Part shown: positions 1 to 11,458 of the stretch, piece by piece
Layout: each line of letters starts with the position of its first letter
Position numbering within the stretch: the first letter of the stretch is position 1
DNA from: Kluyvera genomosp. 3
GTDB taxonomy: Bacteria; Pseudomonadota; Gammaproteobacteria; Enterobacterales; Enterobacteriaceae
Assembly (NCBI GenBank): GCA_002211745.1
Contig: CP022114.1
Coordinates: 2,760,645-2,824,644 of the forward strand
DNA: 64,000 nt
Direction of reading: 5' to 3'
Made by a program: the position numbers and the translations under genes
The notes under the pieces: generated by a model
Databases searched by the model: none
What the model saw: only the letters and a program-made list of their open reading frames with translations
Told to the model about the DNA's origin: nothing

Positions 1-2
1 TT

Positions 3-1708
3 TCACGTTTGTTTCACAAAGAAGTCGGCGTCAGTTTTATGCAGTACATCACCGCGCTGCGTCTGGAGAAAGCCGCCGAACAGTTGTTGACAAGCACTTT
101 ACCGGTACAGCGAATTGCCCAGCAGCAGGGGTTTGCCAGCGCGCGCGTAATGAGCGATCTGTTTAAGCGCCGCCACGGCATGACGCCGCGCCAGTATCGT
201 CAGCAGTCGACCACGGTGGCCCGTAACCGCACGCGCGAGAACCCGCCCGACCGCACGCTGCCGGTGGCCGCCGAGACGCTCTATGCCCTGCTCAATCACA
301 CGGGCAAACAGGACTGGGAAAGCCCGCCACCGCTCCAGCCGCCGCTCCAGGCGCGGCGGATTGCCCTCGACACGCTGCCGTCGCGTCGCGTGCCGCTGCG
401 TCATAGCCAGCTCATTATTACGCTGCGCGAACTTGATGATTTGTTGCGTGAAGATGTCCGCCAGTCGCTGATGACGCTCCATGCACAGATACCAATCCAC
501 GGGATCGATATCCATGAACCTTTCCTGAGCAGCCGTTTGTTCAGCGACGGCTGGGACGATCCGCAAATGGTCGGCTACGCCTGCTGGTACCATTTACAGC
601 AGGTTTTTACTTTCCTTGCCCGTATGGGATGGCAGGTACTGCTCCACACCAGCCTGACCACGCGTCCCGATCTACTGCGCCAGTTTTTACGCCTTGCCGC
701 GCAGCACTTCCCACCGTCAACGCTGGCAAGCTGGCAGTTCGTCTGGCACTGGTCGCCACAGGCGAGCGCCGAGGTCTGGGCACAGCAAAAAGCGGCGATC
801 CGGCAATGGTCGCCGGACTCGCTGCTGGCATCTGCCACCGCTTTACCGTTACCGATGACGATATCGTAGACGACGCAATCCTCACCTCCCCGCTGCTGAG
901 AGAGGCCGATTTTCTCGCCTGCTCGGCCAATGCCAACGAGCGTTTCCACCAGCAGCCATTCGACCGCACCCGACTGGCCGCCGCCGAAAACGACCCGGTA
1001 CATAAGGTGCGACAGATCCAGCGCGCCCTGCGCCAGCGCCAGCTCGCGTTACCCCTCTGGCTGCTGTCGTGGAACACGCTAACCGGCTCAACCCGGCGTA
1101 CCAACGGCGAGTTCTTCCGCGGCGCGCTGCTGATGAATAACCTGCTGGGGCTGGCCGATCAGGTACAGCTCACCGGCTTCTGGCTTAACTCCAGCCAGCA
1201 GGGTGAGGCGCGTAGCAACGGCACCTTCGATACCTCCAGCCTGGCGCTCTTCTACCATCACGAGCTGACGCGCCCATCTACTGGGTGCTGTGGCTATGGC
1301 GACGCTTACAGGGCGAAGTGTTGGTCAACGATAAAAACGTGCTACTGCTGCATCAACGCGGCCGCTACCAGCTGCTGCTGCGCAACCCGGTGGTGTTTAA
1401 TCCGTGGTTGTCCAGCGAAGAGGCTTTTATCCAGCGGTTTCGTCAGCAATACCCGGTGCAGCTTCAGGGCTGAACGGTAAGTGGAAAATCAAACGCCACC
1501 TGTTCGACCAGCACAATGGCGCGCTTTTCCCGCGGCTGGAGGCGATAGAAAGCAGCAGCGGCCCGGACGAGGAGAGCTGGACATGGCTGGCGCACACAAC
1601 CGGCCCGCGCTCAGCGTGCGCGAAGAAACGCTGGAGGAAAGCTGGCAGGTGGTTGAGGCGCTGGAGAGCAATGCGCTGGTGTTATACGAGTTAACCCCAC
1701 TGAGTTGA
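3..1708 (+). CDS. AraC-type HTH regulator fused to GH39-like domain (5' partial, frameshifted)
   Basis: The reading frame enters from the left edge (residues SRLFHKEVGVSF, the second half of an AraC HTH), so the N-terminus lies outside the window. The HTH ends near base 210 (GMTPRQYRQQ). About 490 residues follow that resemble a family 39 glycoside hydrolase fold, ending at the TGA at 1706-1708. Where GH39 enzymes carry their acid/base NEP motif this protein has VWHWSP (about 738-755), and where they carry TEWN it has LSWN (about 1064-1075), so both catalytic Glu appear missing. I infer a sugar-sensing pseudoenzyme that controls transcription. Four single-base losses (about 827, 1272, 1468, 1612) break the frame. 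It is codirectional with sapA, 90 bp upstream; whether it regulates sap is unknown. Confidence 0.75.
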
Positions 1709-1798
1709 TGACTTTTAAAGCAGTTGCACGCAGACATTTGTACCTGGTAGCCGTAAGTGCGATACACTTTGCAGATCAATCGAAAAAACAATGAAACT

Positions 1799-3445
1799 AT
1801 GCGCCTGAATTTGTCACCTTTCCTGGCAGCGTTGGGGTTAATCTGCAGCCAGGCGATGGCCGCGCCGCAGCCGCTCGCCCCACCCCATGCCGACATTCGC
1901 GACAGCGGCTTTGTCTACTGCGTCAGCGGCAGGTCAACACGTTTAACCCGCAAAAAGCCGGTAGCGGGCTGATTGTCGATACTCTCGCCGCCCAGCTCTA
2001 CGACCGCCTGCTGGACGTCGACCCGTACACCTATCGTCTGGTGCCTGAGCTGGCGGAAAGCTGGGAAGTTCTGGATAACGGCGCAACCTACCGCTTCCAC
2101 CTGCGCCCTAATGTACAGTTTCAAACCACCCGCTGGTTTAAGCCGTCGCGCGCGCTGAACGCCGACGACGTGGTATTTACCTTCGAGCGCATTTTCGATC
2201 GCCAGCATCCGTGGCATAACGTCAACGGCGGCGCGTTCCCCTATTTTGACAGCCTGCAGTTCGCCGACAGCGTGAAGAGCGTGCGCAAACTTGATAGCCA
2301 CACGGTAGAGTTTCGCCTCAATCGTCCGGACGCCTCGTTCCTCTGGCATCTGGCGACCCACTACGCATCGGTGATGTCGGCGGAATACGCTAATCAGCTC
2401 ACTAAACAGGATCGTCAGGAACAGCTCGACCGCCAGCCGGTGGGAACCGGGCCGTTCCAGCTCGACGAGTACCGCGCGGGGCAGTATATTCGCCTGCAGC
2501 GCCATTCCGCCTTCTGGCGCGGCACGCCGCTGATGCCGCAGGTGGTGGTCGATTTGGGTTCCGGTGGCACCGGCAGGCTGTCCAAACTGCTGACCGGCGA
2601 GTGTGACGTGCTGGCCTGGCCTGCCGCCAGCCAGCTCACCATTCTGCGCGACGACCCGCGCCTGCGTCTGACGCTGCGCCCGGGGATGAACATCGCCTAT
2701 CTGGCCTTCAACACCGACAAGCCGCCGCTAAATAATCCGGAAGTGCGCCACGCGCTGTCGCTGGCGATTAATAATCAGCGTTTAATGCAGTCCATTTATT
2801 ACGGCACCGCAGAAACCGCGGCCTCTATTTTGCCTCGCGCCTCCTGGGCTTACGATAACGAGGCTAAAATTACCGAATACAACCCGAAAGAAGCGCGTCG
2901 ACGTTTACAGGCATTGGGCTGGATAAATTGACGCTGCGCCTGTGGGTGCCAACCAGCTCTCAGGCGTGGAACCCAAGCCCGCTGAAAACCGCCGAGCTCA
3001 TTCAGGCGGACATGGCGCAGATTGGGTGAAGGTGATCATCGTACCGGTAGAGGGCCGCTTCCAGGAAGCACGGCTGATGGACATGAACCATGACCTGACG
3101 CTCTCCGGCTGGGCCACGGACAGTAACGATCCGGACAGCTTCTTCCGTCCGCTGCTGAGCTGCGCGGCCATTACCTCGCAGACCAACTTCGCCCACTGGT
3201 GTAACCGTGAGTTTGACAATGTGCTGCGCAAAGCGCTGGACTCGCAACAGCTGGCCTCACGCATTGACGCCTACGATGAAGCCCAGCAAATTCTGGCGCG
3301 CGAGCTGCCGGTGCTGCCGCTGGCATCTTCGCTACGCCTTCAGGCCTATCGTTACGATATTAAAGGGCTGGTGCTGAGTCCGTTTGGCAACACCTCATTC
3401 GCCGGCGTGTCGCGGGAAAAAGAAGAGAAGGTGCAAAAACCATGA
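1799..3445 (+). CDS. sapA: SapA, periplasmic peptide-binding protein of the Sap ABC transporter (frameshifted)
   Basis: Solute-binding protein of the SapABCDF system, linked in Salmonella and Haemophilus to antimicrobial peptide resistance. The start ATG at 1799 opens a signal peptide ([21 protein letters not shown]). The rest matches E. coli SapA along its length, including [15 protein letters not shown] near the mature N-terminus, and belongs to the DppA/OppA-type SBP_bac_5 family. Three one-base losses (about 1928, 2925 and 3025, the first and last in G runs) split it; repaired length is 549 aa against 547 in E. coli. The stop overlaps the sapB start as ATGA. Confidence 0.93.
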
Positions 3446-4407
3446 TTATTTTCACCCTTCGTCGCCTGTTATTGCTGCTGGTTACCCTCTTTTTCCTGAC
3501 CTTTGTCGGCTTCAGCCTGAGCTATTTTACGCCGCACGCGCCGTTGCAGGGCGCGTCGCTATGGAACGCCTGGGCCTTCTGGTTTGACGGCGTCATGCAC
3601 TGGGATTTCGGCGTATCGAGCATTAACGGCCAGCCGATTTCCGAACAGCTGCGCGAGGTGTTTCCGGCGACCATGGAGCTGTGCATTCTGGCGTTTGGCT
3701 TTGCGCTGCTGATAGGCATTCCCGTTGGCATGCTGGCGGGCATCACCCGCAATAAATGGCAGGATAAAGTGATCAGCTTCTTCGCCCTGCTCGGCTTCTC
3801 GATTCCGATTTTCTGGCTGGCGCTGTTACTGACCCTTTTCTTCTCGCTGACCCTGGGCTGGCTGCCGGTTTCCGGGCGTTTCGATCTGCTGTATGAGGTG
3901 AAAAGCGTCACCGGCTTCGCGCTGATTGATGCCTGGCTCTCCGACTCGCCGTGGCGGCATGAAATGATTATGAGCGCTGTGCGCCATATGGTGCTGCCGG
4001 TGTTGACGCTGGCCGTCGCGCCCACCACCGAAGTGGTGCGCCTGATGCGTATCAGCACCATTGCGGTCTACGATACCAACTACGTGAAGGCAGCGGCCAC
4101 GCGCGGCGTTTCTCGTCTGACCATTCTGCGTCGCCATGTGCTGCACAACGCGCTGCCGCCGGTGATCCCACGTCTGGGGCTGCAGTTCTCCACCATGCTG
4201 ACCCTGGCGATGATCACCGAAATGGTCTTTAGCTGGCCGGGGCTGGGACGCTGGATGATTAATGCCATTCGCCAGCAGGACTATGCGGCGATCTCCGCCG
4301 GAGTGATGGTGATTGGCGCGCTGGTGATCATTGTGAACGTGATATCCGATATTTTGGGTGCTATGGCTAACCCGTTGAAACATAAGGAATGGTATGCCTT
4401 ACGATAG
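3442..4407 (+). CDS. sapB: SapB, ABC transporter permease
   Basis: Intact 321-residue inner-membrane permease of the DppB/OppB type. The N-terminal hydrophobic segment (residues 5-25), further membrane segments and the EAA-like loop around residues 215-235 ([19 protein letters not shown]) are visible. Pairs with SapC as the membrane channel. E. coli SapBCDF has also been reported to export putrescine, so the substrate is not settled by sequence. Starts inside the sapA stop codon (ATGA) and overlaps sapC by 14 bp, so it is translationally coupled within sapABCDF. Confidence 0.97.
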   Translation: MIIFTLRRLLLLLVTLFFLTFVGFSLSYFTPHAPLQGASLWNAWAFWFDGVMHWDFGVSSINGQPISEQLREVFPATMELCILAFGFALLIGIPVGMLAGITRNKWQDKVISFFALLGFSIPIFWLALLLTLFFSLTLGWLPVSGRFDLLYEVKSVTGFALIDAWLSDSPWRHEMIMSAVRHMVLPVLTLAVAPTTEVVRLMRISTIAVYDTNYVKAAATRGVSRLTILRRHVLHNALPPVIPRLGLQFSTMLTLAMITEMVFSWPGLGRWMINAIRQQDYAAISAGVMVIGALVIIVNVISDILGAMANPLKHKEWYALR

Positions 4408-5296
4408 CGTCTACCTCGAGAAACGCCCGCCGGGTGCGCTGCGCACCGTGTGGCGCAAGTTCTATGGCGACACCACGGCGATGATCGGCCTGTACGGCTG
4501 CGCCGGGCTGGCGGTCGTGTGCATTCTGGGCGGCTGGTTTGCGCCCTACGGTATCGATCAGCAGTTCCTCGGCTATCAGCTTCTGCCGCCGTCATGGTCG
4601 CGCTACGGCGAAGTCTCTTTCTTTCTCGGTACCGACGATCTGGGGCGTGATGTCCTGAGCCGTCTGCTTAGCGGTGCCGCGCCCACCGTCGGCGGCGCGT
4701 TTGTTGTCACGCTCGCCGCCACCGCCTTCGGGCTGGTGCTGGGCGCATTTGCGGGATCAACCCGTGGCCTGCGTTCGGCGGTGCTGAACCATATTCTCGA
4801 CACTCTACTGTCGATTCCTTCGCTGCTGCTGGCGATTATCGTTGTCGCTTTTGCCGGGCCGCATCTCAGCCACGCGATGTTTGCCGTCTGGCTGGCCCTG
4901 TTGCCGCGCATGGTGCGTTCAATCTACAGCATGGTACACGACGAGCTGGAGCGTGATTACGTGATTGCCGCCCGCCTCGACGGGGCGACCACGCTCAATA
5001 TTCTGTGGTTTGCCATTCTGCCGAACATTGCTGCCGGGCTGGTCACCGAAATTACCCGCGCGCTATCGATGGCGATCCTTGATATCGCCGCGCTGGGTTT
5101 CCTCGATCTTGGCGCGCAGCTACCGTCACCGGAATGGGGCGCGATGCTCGGCGATGCGCTGGAGCTTATCTACGTGGCGCCGTGGACGGTGATGCTGCCG
5201 GGCGCGGCAATCATGATTAGCGTGCTGCTGGTCAACCTGCTGGGCGACGGTATTCGCCGCGCCATTAACGCGGGGTGGAGTAATGCCGTTACTTGA
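4394..5296 (+). CDS. sapC: SapC, ABC transporter permease
   Basis: Intact 300-residue DppC/OppC-type permease. The cytoplasmic N-terminus is followed by a membrane segment near residues 35-52 and the typical [18 protein letters not shown] motif around residues 78-95. The EAA loop ([18 protein letters not shown]) lies near residues 192-210. It overlaps sapB by 14 bp, and sapD starts inside its end (ATG at 5283), so the operon is tightly packed. Partner of SapB. Confidence 0.97.
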   Translation: MPYDSVYLEKRPPGALRTVWRKFYGDTTAMIGLYGCAGLAVVCILGGWFAPYGIDQQFLGYQLLPPSWSRYGEVSFFLGTDDLGRDVLSRLLSGAAPTVGGAFVVTLAATAFGLVLGAFAGSTRGLRSAVLNHILDTLLSIPSLLLAIIVVAFAGPHLSHAMFAVWLALLPRMVRSIYSMVHDELERDYVIAARLDGATTLNILWFAILPNIAAGLVTEITRALSMAILDIAALGFLDLGAQLPSPEWGAMLGDALELIYVAPWTVMLPGAAIMISVLLVNLLGDGIRRAINAGWSNAVT

Positions 5297-6273
5297 TATT
5301 CGCAATTTAACCATCGAATTTAAGACCAACGAAGGCTGGGTGAAGGCCGTTGACCGCGTCAGCATGACGCTGGCCGAAGGCGAAATTCGCGGCCTGGTGG
5401 GGAATCCGGTTCAGGCAAAAGCCTGATCGCCAAAGCGATTTGCGGCGTCACCAAAGATAACTGGCGCGTCACCGCCGACCGTATGCGTTTTGACGATATC
5501 GACCTGCTGCGCCTGTCCAACCGCGAGCGGCGAAAACTGGTCGGCCACAACGTCTCCATGATTTTCCAGGAACCGCAGTCCTGTCTGGATCCTTCTGAAC
5601 GCGTGGGCCTGCAGCTGATGCAAAACATTCCCGGCTGGACCTTCAAAGGCCACTGGTGGCAGCGTTTCGGCTGGCGCAAACGTCGCGCGATCGAACTGCT
5701 GCACCGCGTCGGCATTAAAGATCACAAAGATGCGATGCGCAGCTTCCCGTATGAGCTGACCGAAGGCGAATGCCAGAAGGTTATGATTGCTATCGCGCTG
5801 GCTAACCAGCCGCGCCTGCTGATCGCCGATGAGCCGACCAACGCCATGGAACCAACCACCCAGGCGCAGATCTTCCGTCTGTTAACCGGCCTCAATCAGA
5901 ATAACAACACCACCATCCTGCTGATTTCTCATGATTTGCAGATGCTGACCCACTGGGCGGATAAGATCAACGTGATGTACTGCGGGCAAACGGTAGAGAC
6001 CGCGCCGAGCGAAGAGCTGGTGACCATCCCTCATCACCCGTATACCCAGGCGCTGATCCGCGCGATTCCGGACTTTGGCCGCTCAATGCCGCATAAAAGT
6101 CGCCTGAATACCCTTTCCGGCGCCATTCCCCTACTGGAACAGCTGCCGATGGGCTGCCGTCTGGGCCGCGTTGCCCGTACGCGCAGCGCAAATGTATTGA
6201 AACCCCGCGTCTGACGGGAGCGAAGAACCACCTGTTCGCCTGTCATTTCCCGCTGAATATGGAGAAAGAGTGA
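5283..6273 (+). CDS. sapD: SapD, ABC transporter ATPase (frameshifted)
   Basis: First of the two ATPases of the Sap transporter; in E. coli also known as TrkE because it supplies nucleotide binding to the Trk potassium system. Starts [13 protein letters not shown]. The Walker A stretch (GSGSGKS after repair) is hit by a one-base loss in a G run near 5402. Q-loop IFQEPQ, signature-like LTEGECQ and Walker B LLIADEPT follow in the second frame. A second loss near 6166 breaks the C-terminal Cys-rich oligopeptide-transporter tail. Repaired length is 330 aa, as in E. coli. One base separates its stop from sapF. Confidence 0.93.
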
Positions 6274-6274
6274 C

Positions 6275-7080
6275 ATGGTCGAAACGCTGCTTGAAGTGCG
6301 CAACCTGAGCAAAACCTTCCGCTACCGCACCGGCTGGTTCCATCGCCAGACGCTACAGGCGGTGAAGCCGCTGAGCTTTACCCTGCGTGAAAAGCAAACG
6401 CTGGCGATTATCGGCGAGAACGGTTCGGGCAAGTCGACGCTGGCCAAAATGCTGGCCGGGATGGTGGAACCGACCACCGGTGAACTGCTGATTGACGATC
6501 ATCCGCTGGAGTTCGGCGACTACTCATTCCGTAGCCAGCGCATTCGCATGATTTTCCAGGATCCGAGCACCTCGCTGAACCCACGTCAGCGCATTTCGCA
6601 AATCCTTGATTTCCCGCTGCGTCTGAACACCGATCTTGAACCCGAGGCGCGACGTCAGCAGATTATCGATACCCTGCGCCTGGTCGGCCTGTTGCCGGAC
6701 CACGTCAGCTACTATCCGCACATGCTGGCGCCGGGGCAGAAACAGCGTCTGGGTCTGGCGCGTGCGCTGATTTTGCGCCCGAAGGTCATTATCTGCGATG
6801 AAGCGTTGGCCTCGCTCGATATGTCGATGCGTTCGCAGCTGGTAAACCTGATGCTCGAACTGCAGGAAAAACAGGGCATCTCGTATATTTACGTGACTCA
6901 GCATTTGGGCATGATGAAGCACATCAGCGACCAGGTGCTGGTGATGCACCAGGGGAAGTGGTCGAGCGCGGCAGCACCGCCGACGTGCTGGCCTCCCCGC
7001 TGCACGACTTAACCAAACGGCTGATTGCCGGTCACTTTGGCGAGGCGCTGACCGCCGATGCCTGGCGTAAAGACCGCTGA
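6275..7080 (+). CDS. sapF: SapF, ABC transporter ATPase (frameshifted at 3' end)
   Basis: Second Sap ATPase, OppF-like. Walker [10 protein letters not shown] (about residue 45), Q-loop [13 protein letters not shown], and Walker [13 protein letters not shown] are intact. The ABC signature reads LAPGQKQR instead of LSGGQ, as in E. coli SapF as I recall. A G-run loss near 6954 shifts the last 40 residues; repaired, it ends [15 protein letters not shown] at 268 aa. Last gene of sapABCDF. The small gene ycjD that follows sapF in E. coli is absent: fabI begins 37 bp further on. Confidence 0.93.
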
Positions 7081-7117
7081 TCTCCGCAATCACCATCAAG
7101 AGAAGGATGATTACGCT

Positions 7118-7902
7118 ATGGGTTTTCTTTCCGGCAAACGTATCCTGATTACCGGCGTCGCCAGCAAACTGTCCATCGCCTACGGCATTGCCCAGGCGAT
7201 GCACCGCGAAGGGGCCGAACTGGCGTTCACGTATCAGAACGACAAACTGAAAGGCCGCGTGGAAGATTTCGCCGCCTCGCTGGACTCGCACATTGTGCTG
7301 CCGTGCGACGTGGCGGAAGACGCGAGCATTGAAGCGCTGTTCAGCGAGCTGGTAAAAACATGGCCACAGTTTGACGGTTTCGTTCACTCGATTGGCTTTG
7401 CTCCCGCCGACCAGCTCGACGGCGACTACGTCAACGCGGTCACCCGTGAAGGCTTTAAAATCGCCCACGACATCAGCTCATACAGCTTCGTGGCGATGGC
7501 GAAAGCCTGCCGTGGGATGCTGAACCCCGGTTCAGCCCTGCTGACGCTTTCCTACCTCGGCGCAGAGCGCGCCATCCCCAACTACAACGTGATGGGCCTG
7601 GCGAAAGCGTCGCTGGAAGCTAACGTCCGCTATATGGCTAACGCCATGGGCCGGAGGGGGTTCGCGTCAATGCTATCTCCGCCGGCCCGATTCGTACGCT
7701 GGCCGCCTCCGGTATAAAGGATTTCCGAAAAATGCTCGCCCATTGCGAAGCGGTTACGCCGATTCGTCGCACCGTGACCATTGAAGACGTCGGCAATTCC
7801 GCCGCCTTCCTGTGCTCAAACCTGGCCGCCGGTGTTTCCGGTGAAGTATTGCACGTTGACGGCGGCTTCAGCATTGCCGCCATGAACGAGCTGGAGCTGT
7901 AG
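7118..7902 (+). CDS. fabI: FabI, enoyl-[acyl-carrier-protein] reductase (NADH) (frameshifted)
   Basis: Essential last reductase of the fatty acid elongation cycle and the target of triclosan. SDR fold: start [23 protein letters not shown] carries the nucleotide-binding motif, and the catalytic pair Tyr156/Lys163 lies in [20 protein letters not shown] one-base loss in a C run at about 7650 converts [12 protein letters not shown] into a wrong frame; the true C-terminus ([20 protein letters not shown]) is present in the next frame and ends at 7902. Repaired length is 261 aa. Because the gene is essential in this group, the break is almost certainly a sequence error. An RBS (AGAAGGA) precedes the ATG. 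Confidence 0.94.
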
Positions 7903-7912
7903 CCCCGATTCC

Positions 7913-8000
7913 AGGCCAGATAAGCGCAGCGCCATCAGGCAAATCGGCGCAAATTGCCCCATATTGCCGGATGGCGGCGTAAACGCCTTATCCGGCCTAC
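7913..8000 (+). repeat. REP/BIME element, two inverted REP units
   Basis: Downstream of fabI are two REP-like palindromes facing each other. 7913-7940 is the reverse form (AGGCCAGATAAGCGCAGCGC...). 7966-8000 is the forward form (GCCGGATGGCGGCGTAAACG..., ending TTATCCGGCCTAC). Both match the enterobacterial REP consensus. The remaining bases to 8156 hold no other feature I can identify apart from the yciW leader. Confidence 0.88.
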
Positions 8001-8156
8001 AGCCCTCTCCCGCCTTTGTTATTCCAGTCAGTTATTAATTATCGCCGAACAATATTTTCTCCCTCGTCACGCATGCGCCAGGATATTTATCCATAACGAT
8101 CCGGCAACATCTCCTTCGACGCTGCTGGTTCGCCACCTTCAGATCAAGGAACTCCC

Positions 8157-9311
8157 ATGGAGCCACGCCGCGTTTCCGGCAAAAACCACTGGTATCACGA
8201 AACCCAGTCGAGAACCCAACACAGCGACGTGATGCCGCTGGTTCCTGAAGCTGCGCACGTTGACGACCGTTTTTTACTCGACCTCGTCCTGCCTGATGCG
8301 TTGCTTAATGCCAATCAGCGCTGGCTGAACGCTGGCCGTAAGCTGGCTAATTTACTGTTCCCGGATACCGTTCCGGTGAACCGCCTGCGCACGTTCGGCG
8401 ATTACGACCGTCTGAGTACCGCCCTGACCGTGGCGCAGGTGTCCGGCGTTCAGCGGCTGTGTAACCACTATGCCGCGCGTCTCGCCCTCTACAGGGCCTG
8501 ACTCATCGCGAGAAAGTAATCGTCGGCTGGCGCAAATGACCGAATACGCACGTCAGCTTGCCAGCTCGCCGTCCATCATCACTCCGCGTGCGCGCCAGCA
8601 ACTGGACGGCGTAGGGCTCACGCTGCACGACATCATTTTGATTAATCAGATTGTGGGCTTTGTCGGCTTCCAGGCCCGCGTCGTCGCCCTCTTCCAGGCG
8701 CATCTGGGCTTTCCAGTGCGCTGGATCCCGGTATGCCGGTGCAGGAGGATTCAGACGCCGATCGCTTTAATAATGAAAGCGCGCAGTGGCACACCGATCT
8801 GGAGGTTATCGAAGCCCACCAGGCCAACACCCCGCAGGGTGAAGCGCTCTCCCGCTGGCAAAATCTGCCAGAACTGCACGCGCTGGCGCCGGTGCTGGCG
8901 CACGAGGAGACGCTGTTGGCCGGGTTCGGCGAACTCCTGGATGCCCTGACGTTTACGCATCCGCTGCTGCCGCTGTCTGCGCTCATTCCCGCGCGCATCA
9001 ACGGCAGCGTGAGCTGTTTCAACTACAACAGCGGATTATGGCAAGGCGCCAGCGGCCTACCCGAGGCGGTACGCAACGGTGAACGGGCGATTCTGGCGTG
9101 GAGCCACCATTTCCCCTGCGAACGCGCGCTCGCTCAGGCCACACAGTTACTGACCCGCGCGCCGGACCGCTTTAGCGCCGCGCAGCTGAACCCGCTTATT
9201 GAGCATGGGCTATCGACGCCTGACGCTATCACCCTGCTCACCTGGAGCGCATTGAGCGGTTGGTTAAATCGCCTGCACATCGCGCTCGGAGCCGCACAAC
9301 AAGTTACGTAA
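8157..9311 (+). CDS. yciW: YciW, CMD/peroxidase-like protein of unknown role (frameshifted)
   Basis: Matches E. coli YciW across its length (HWYHETQ near the start, [33 protein letters not shown]). The family is related to carboxymuconolactone decarboxylase/peroxidase-like folds, and its biochemical role is not established; E. coli data link it loosely to cysteine metabolism. Two breaks are visible: near 8485, where the shift corresponds to two missing bases (or one extra), and near 8730 (one G lost before GMPVQEDSD). Position between fabI and rnb is as in E. coli. Confidence 0.85.
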
Positions 9312-9391
9312 AAGGTGAAACAGCGCTTGCTGCGTCCTATGGATTCGCGTAAAAATGACAGCCGCTCTTTTGGCCACGAAAATAGATCAAT

Positions 9392-11324
9392 ATGCTTCAG
9401 GACAACCCGCTGCTTGCGCAGCTAAAACAGCAACTCCATTCCCAAACGCCCGCGCGGAAGGGTCGTCAAAGCCACGGAAAAAGGTTTCGGTTTCCTCGAA
9501 GTCGACGCACAGAAAAGCTACTTTATTCCGCCGCCGCAGATGAAAAAAGTGATGCACGGCGACCGTATTATTGCGGTGATCCACTCTGAACGCGAAAAAG
9601 AGAGTGCAGAGCCGGAAGAACTGGTCGAGCCGTTCCTGACCCGCTTTGTGGGCAAGGTGCATCGTAAGGACGATCGTCTGTCTATCGTGCCTGACCATCC
9701 GCTGTTGAAAGACGCCATTCCTTGCCGCGCCGAACGCGGCGTAACGCATGATTTTAAAGAGGGTGACTGGGCCGTTGCTGAAATGCGCCGTCATCCGCTG
9801 AAAGGCGATCGCAGCTTCTACGCCGAGCTGACCCAATTCATCACCTTTGGTGACGACCACTTTGTGCCATGGTGGGTTACCCTCGCCCGTCACAACCTGG
9901 AAAAAGAAGCGCCGAACGGCGTCGCCACCGAGATGCAGGATGAAGGCCTTGAGCGCCGCGATCTCACCGCGCTGGACTTTGTCACCATCGACAGCGCCAG
10001 CACCGAAGATATGGACGATGCGCTGTACGTGGAAGAAGCCGCCGATGGCAAGCTGCTGCTGACCGTCGCCATCGCCGATCCTACCGCCTGGATCGTGGAA
10101 GGCAGCAAGCTGGACAACGCCGCGAAAATTCGCGCGTTTACCAACTATTTGCCGGGCTTCAACATTCCGATGCTGCCGCGCGAGCTGTCTGACGACCTCT
10201 GTTCGCTGCGCGCGAACGTGGTGCGCCCGGTGCTTGCCTGCCGCATGACGCTGGCAGCCGATGGCACCATCGAAGACAACATTGAGTTCTTTGCCGCCAG
10301 TATCGAGTCAAAAGCCAAACTGGTGTACGACGACGTCTCCAACTGGCTGGAGAACACCGGTAGCTGGCAGCCGCAGAGCGAAGCAATCGCACGCCAGATT
10401 ACCCTGCTGCAGCGCGTATGCCAGGCACGTAGCGAATGGCGTCAAACCCACGCGCTGGTGTTTAAAGACCGTCCGGACTACCGTTTTGTGCTGGGTGAGA
10501 AAGGCGAAGTACTGGATATCGTCGCCGAGCCGCGCCGCATTGCTAACCGCATCGTTGAAGAGTCAATGATTGCTGCGAACATCTGCGCTGCTCGCGTGCT
10601 GCGCGATAAACTCGGTTTCGGCGTTTATAACGTCCACACCGGGTTCGCGCCGGATAACACTGAAGCGTTGGCGGCCCTGCTGAAAACGCATGATGTGCAC
10701 GTCGATCCGCAAGAGGTGCTGACCCTGGCCGGTTTCTGCAAGCTACGCCGCGAGCTGGACGCACAGCCATCTGGCTTCCTCGACAGCCGTATCCGTCGCT
10801 TCCAGTCATTCGCTGAAATCAGCACCGAGCCGGGTCCGCACTTTGGTTTAGGTCTTGAGGCCTACGCCACCTGGACCTCACCGATTCGTAAGTATGGCGA
10901 TATGATTAACCATCGTCTGCTGAAGGCGGTGATCAAAGGTGAAAGCGCCTCACGTCCGCAGGATGACATAACCGTGCAGATGGCCGAACGCCGTCGCCTG
11001 AACCGCATGGCAGAACGCGACGTCGCTGACTGGCTGTATGCGCGCTACCTGAGCCCAATGGCAGGTACAGAGACGCGCTTTGCCGCTGAGATTATCGATA
11101 TCAGCCGTGGCGGTATGCGCGTGCGCCTGGTCGATAACGGCGCGGTCGCCTTTATTCCGGCGCCGTTCCTGCACGCCGTGCGCGACGAGCTGGTCTGCAG
11201 CCAGGAGAGCGGCACCGTGCAGATCAAAGGCGAAGTGGTCTATAAGGTCACCGACGTCATTGATGTCACCATCGCGGAAGTCCGTATGGAGACGCGCAGC
11301 GTGATTGCCCGCCCAGCCGCGTAA
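9392..11324 (+). CDS. rnb: RNase II, 3'-5' exoribonuclease (frameshifted near 5' end)
   Basis: Processive single-strand 3'-5' exoribonuclease. Start [20 protein letters not shown]; two losses close together (a C run near 9450 and a G run near 9461) scramble about four residues in the N-terminal cold-shock domain before the correct frame resumes. The RNB catalytic domain shows [19 protein letters not shown], holding the metal-binding aspartates, and [13 protein letters not shown]. The C-terminal S1 domain ends at RSVIARPAA. Repaired length is 644 aa, identical to E. coli. A strong terminator follows directly. Confidence 0.95.
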
Positions 11325-11332
11325 TTTGCGCC

Positions 11333-11359
11333 AAACGGCCCCTTTTGGGCCGTTTTTTT
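11333..11359 (+). terminator. Rho-independent terminator of rnb
   Basis: Nine-bp stem AAACGGCCC / GGGCCGTTT around a short loop, followed by a run of seven T (11353-11359). It begins 9 bp after the rnb stop codon. Confidence 0.92.
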
Positions 11360-11458
11360 ATCTACTGCTCACCGACTCTCTTTTTTCTCAGCGAAAAAGC
11401 CGAAAAACGTTCACACTGAATACCATGGCATCCGCACGCAGATGGACGAGAGGAAGGT

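Noticed and set aside
5395-5410. Programmed -1 frameshift in sapD
   Set aside because: There is no slippery heptamer with downstream structure; a lost G within the Walker A codons is the simpler reading and fits the window-wide pattern.
7118-7902. fabI as a true pseudogene
   Set aside because: The enzyme is essential in this group, both halves are perfectly conserved, and the break is a single C in a C run like dozens of others in this window.
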